This document shows positions 63,927-64,000 of a stretch of DNA of 64,000 bases, one piece after another; position 1 is the first letter of the stretch, and each line of letters opens with the position of its first letter. A program made the translations under genes and the position numbers. The stretch lies in contig NZ_WTYV01000001.1 of the NCBI RefSeq assembly GCF_009827655.1, forward strand, positions 372,001 to 436,000, written 5' to 3'. A model generated the notes under the pieces. It worked only from the letters and a program-made list of their open reading frames with translations, made no database searches and had not been told where the DNA came from. Origin of the DNA: Alteraurantiacibacter buctensis (GTDB taxonomy: Bacteria; Pseudomonadota; Alphaproteobacteria; Sphingomonadales; Sphingomonadaceae).

Positions 63927-64000
63927 ATGGTGCCGCTCAGCGTTCTCGACCTTGTCCCCATCCGCGAGGGCAGCGGCGCGGGCGAAGCCCTGCGGGCGGC
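63927..64000 (+). CDS. LLM-class flavin monooxygenase, 5' end only
   Basis: The first 24 codons read MVPLSVLDLVPIREGSGAGE, the typical opening of MsnO8-type LLM flavin-dependent monooxygenases (VPLSVLDLVP). It starts 9 bp after the TPR gene stop and runs off the window. A short frame, but the opening motif is characteristic. Confidence 0.75.
   Translation, partial: MVPLSVLDLVPIREGSGAGEALRA

Overview
This window is GC-rich and almost fully coding. It reads as a chromosome segment from an alphaproteobacterium of the Sphingomonadales, most likely the Erythrobacteraceae/Sphingomonadaceae. That placement is an inference from gene content and protein style: LolA, LptC/A/E, a DUF3576 lipoprotein, a DUF4126 membrane protein, an exosortase-A-associated glycosylation ligase and glycosyltransferase, intracellular PHA depolymerase and PhaB, a sigma-EcfG-like promoter, and a sphingomonad-type REP hairpin. 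No rRNA, tRNA, CRISPR array, IS element or phage module was seen.

Layout. 1-3.3 kb: tightly overlapping operon with the 3' part of a pabB-pabC fusion, a PLP aminotransferase, an RluA-type pseudouridine synthase and arfB, followed by rpmG and lolA. 4.3-6.5 kb: a possible small RNA with a strong terminator, then xth and ribA. 6.6-10.8 kb (minus): a six-gene run SPFH - ribbon-helix-helix - two-TM protein - flavin monooxygenase - CPBP protease - beta-helix protein, headed by a palindromic candidate operator. 10.9-18.9 kb: recQ, three small Ala-rich lipoproteins, uppP, an M13 peptidase and an MsbA-like ABC exporter. 19-25.7 kb: phaZ, DUF4126, exosortase-A-associated glycosylation genes and a large disordered protein. 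25.9-32 kb: gltB-gltD. 32-36.3 kb: TauD-like dioxygenase, ung, a short RNase D, lptC-lptA. 36.3-45.2 kb: surface-polysaccharide region with an O-antigen ligase, rmlB, a membrane protein, an Alg14-Alg13-type fusion glycosyltransferase, gmd-fcl for GDP-L-fucose, and the phosphoglycosyl transferase that would start chain synthesis. 45.3-50 kb (minus): leuS-lptE-holA and a DUF3576 lipoprotein. 50-64 kb: an orphan envelope protein, phaB with a coupled RHH gene, a stress-type small protein, galU, an M23 peptidase, glnE-bcp-DUF455, aguA, thrS-methyltransferase, a hydrolase, a TPR protein and the start of a second LLM monooxygenase.

Functional links. Nitrogen assimilation is represented twice (gltBD and glnE). 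The envelope theme is strong: lptC, lptA, lptE, lolA, uppP, galU, dTDP- and GDP-deoxysugar genes, two WzyC-like ligases and an initiating sugar transferase. The polysaccharide region shows decay and rearrangement: only the last ~45 codons of rmlD remain in front of rmlB, abutting the 3' end of an unidentified opposite-strand gene that still has its terminator, and the initiating sugar transferase carries a one-base deletion in a C run that destroys its conserved C-terminus.

The best candidates for something undescribed are the SPFH/RHH/two-TM gene set with its operator, the inverted repeat overlapping the sugar-transferase promoter, and the 51-aa membrane gene beside the exosortase-associated ligase. 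Start sites were re-chosen for many genes; the reasons are given in each entry.
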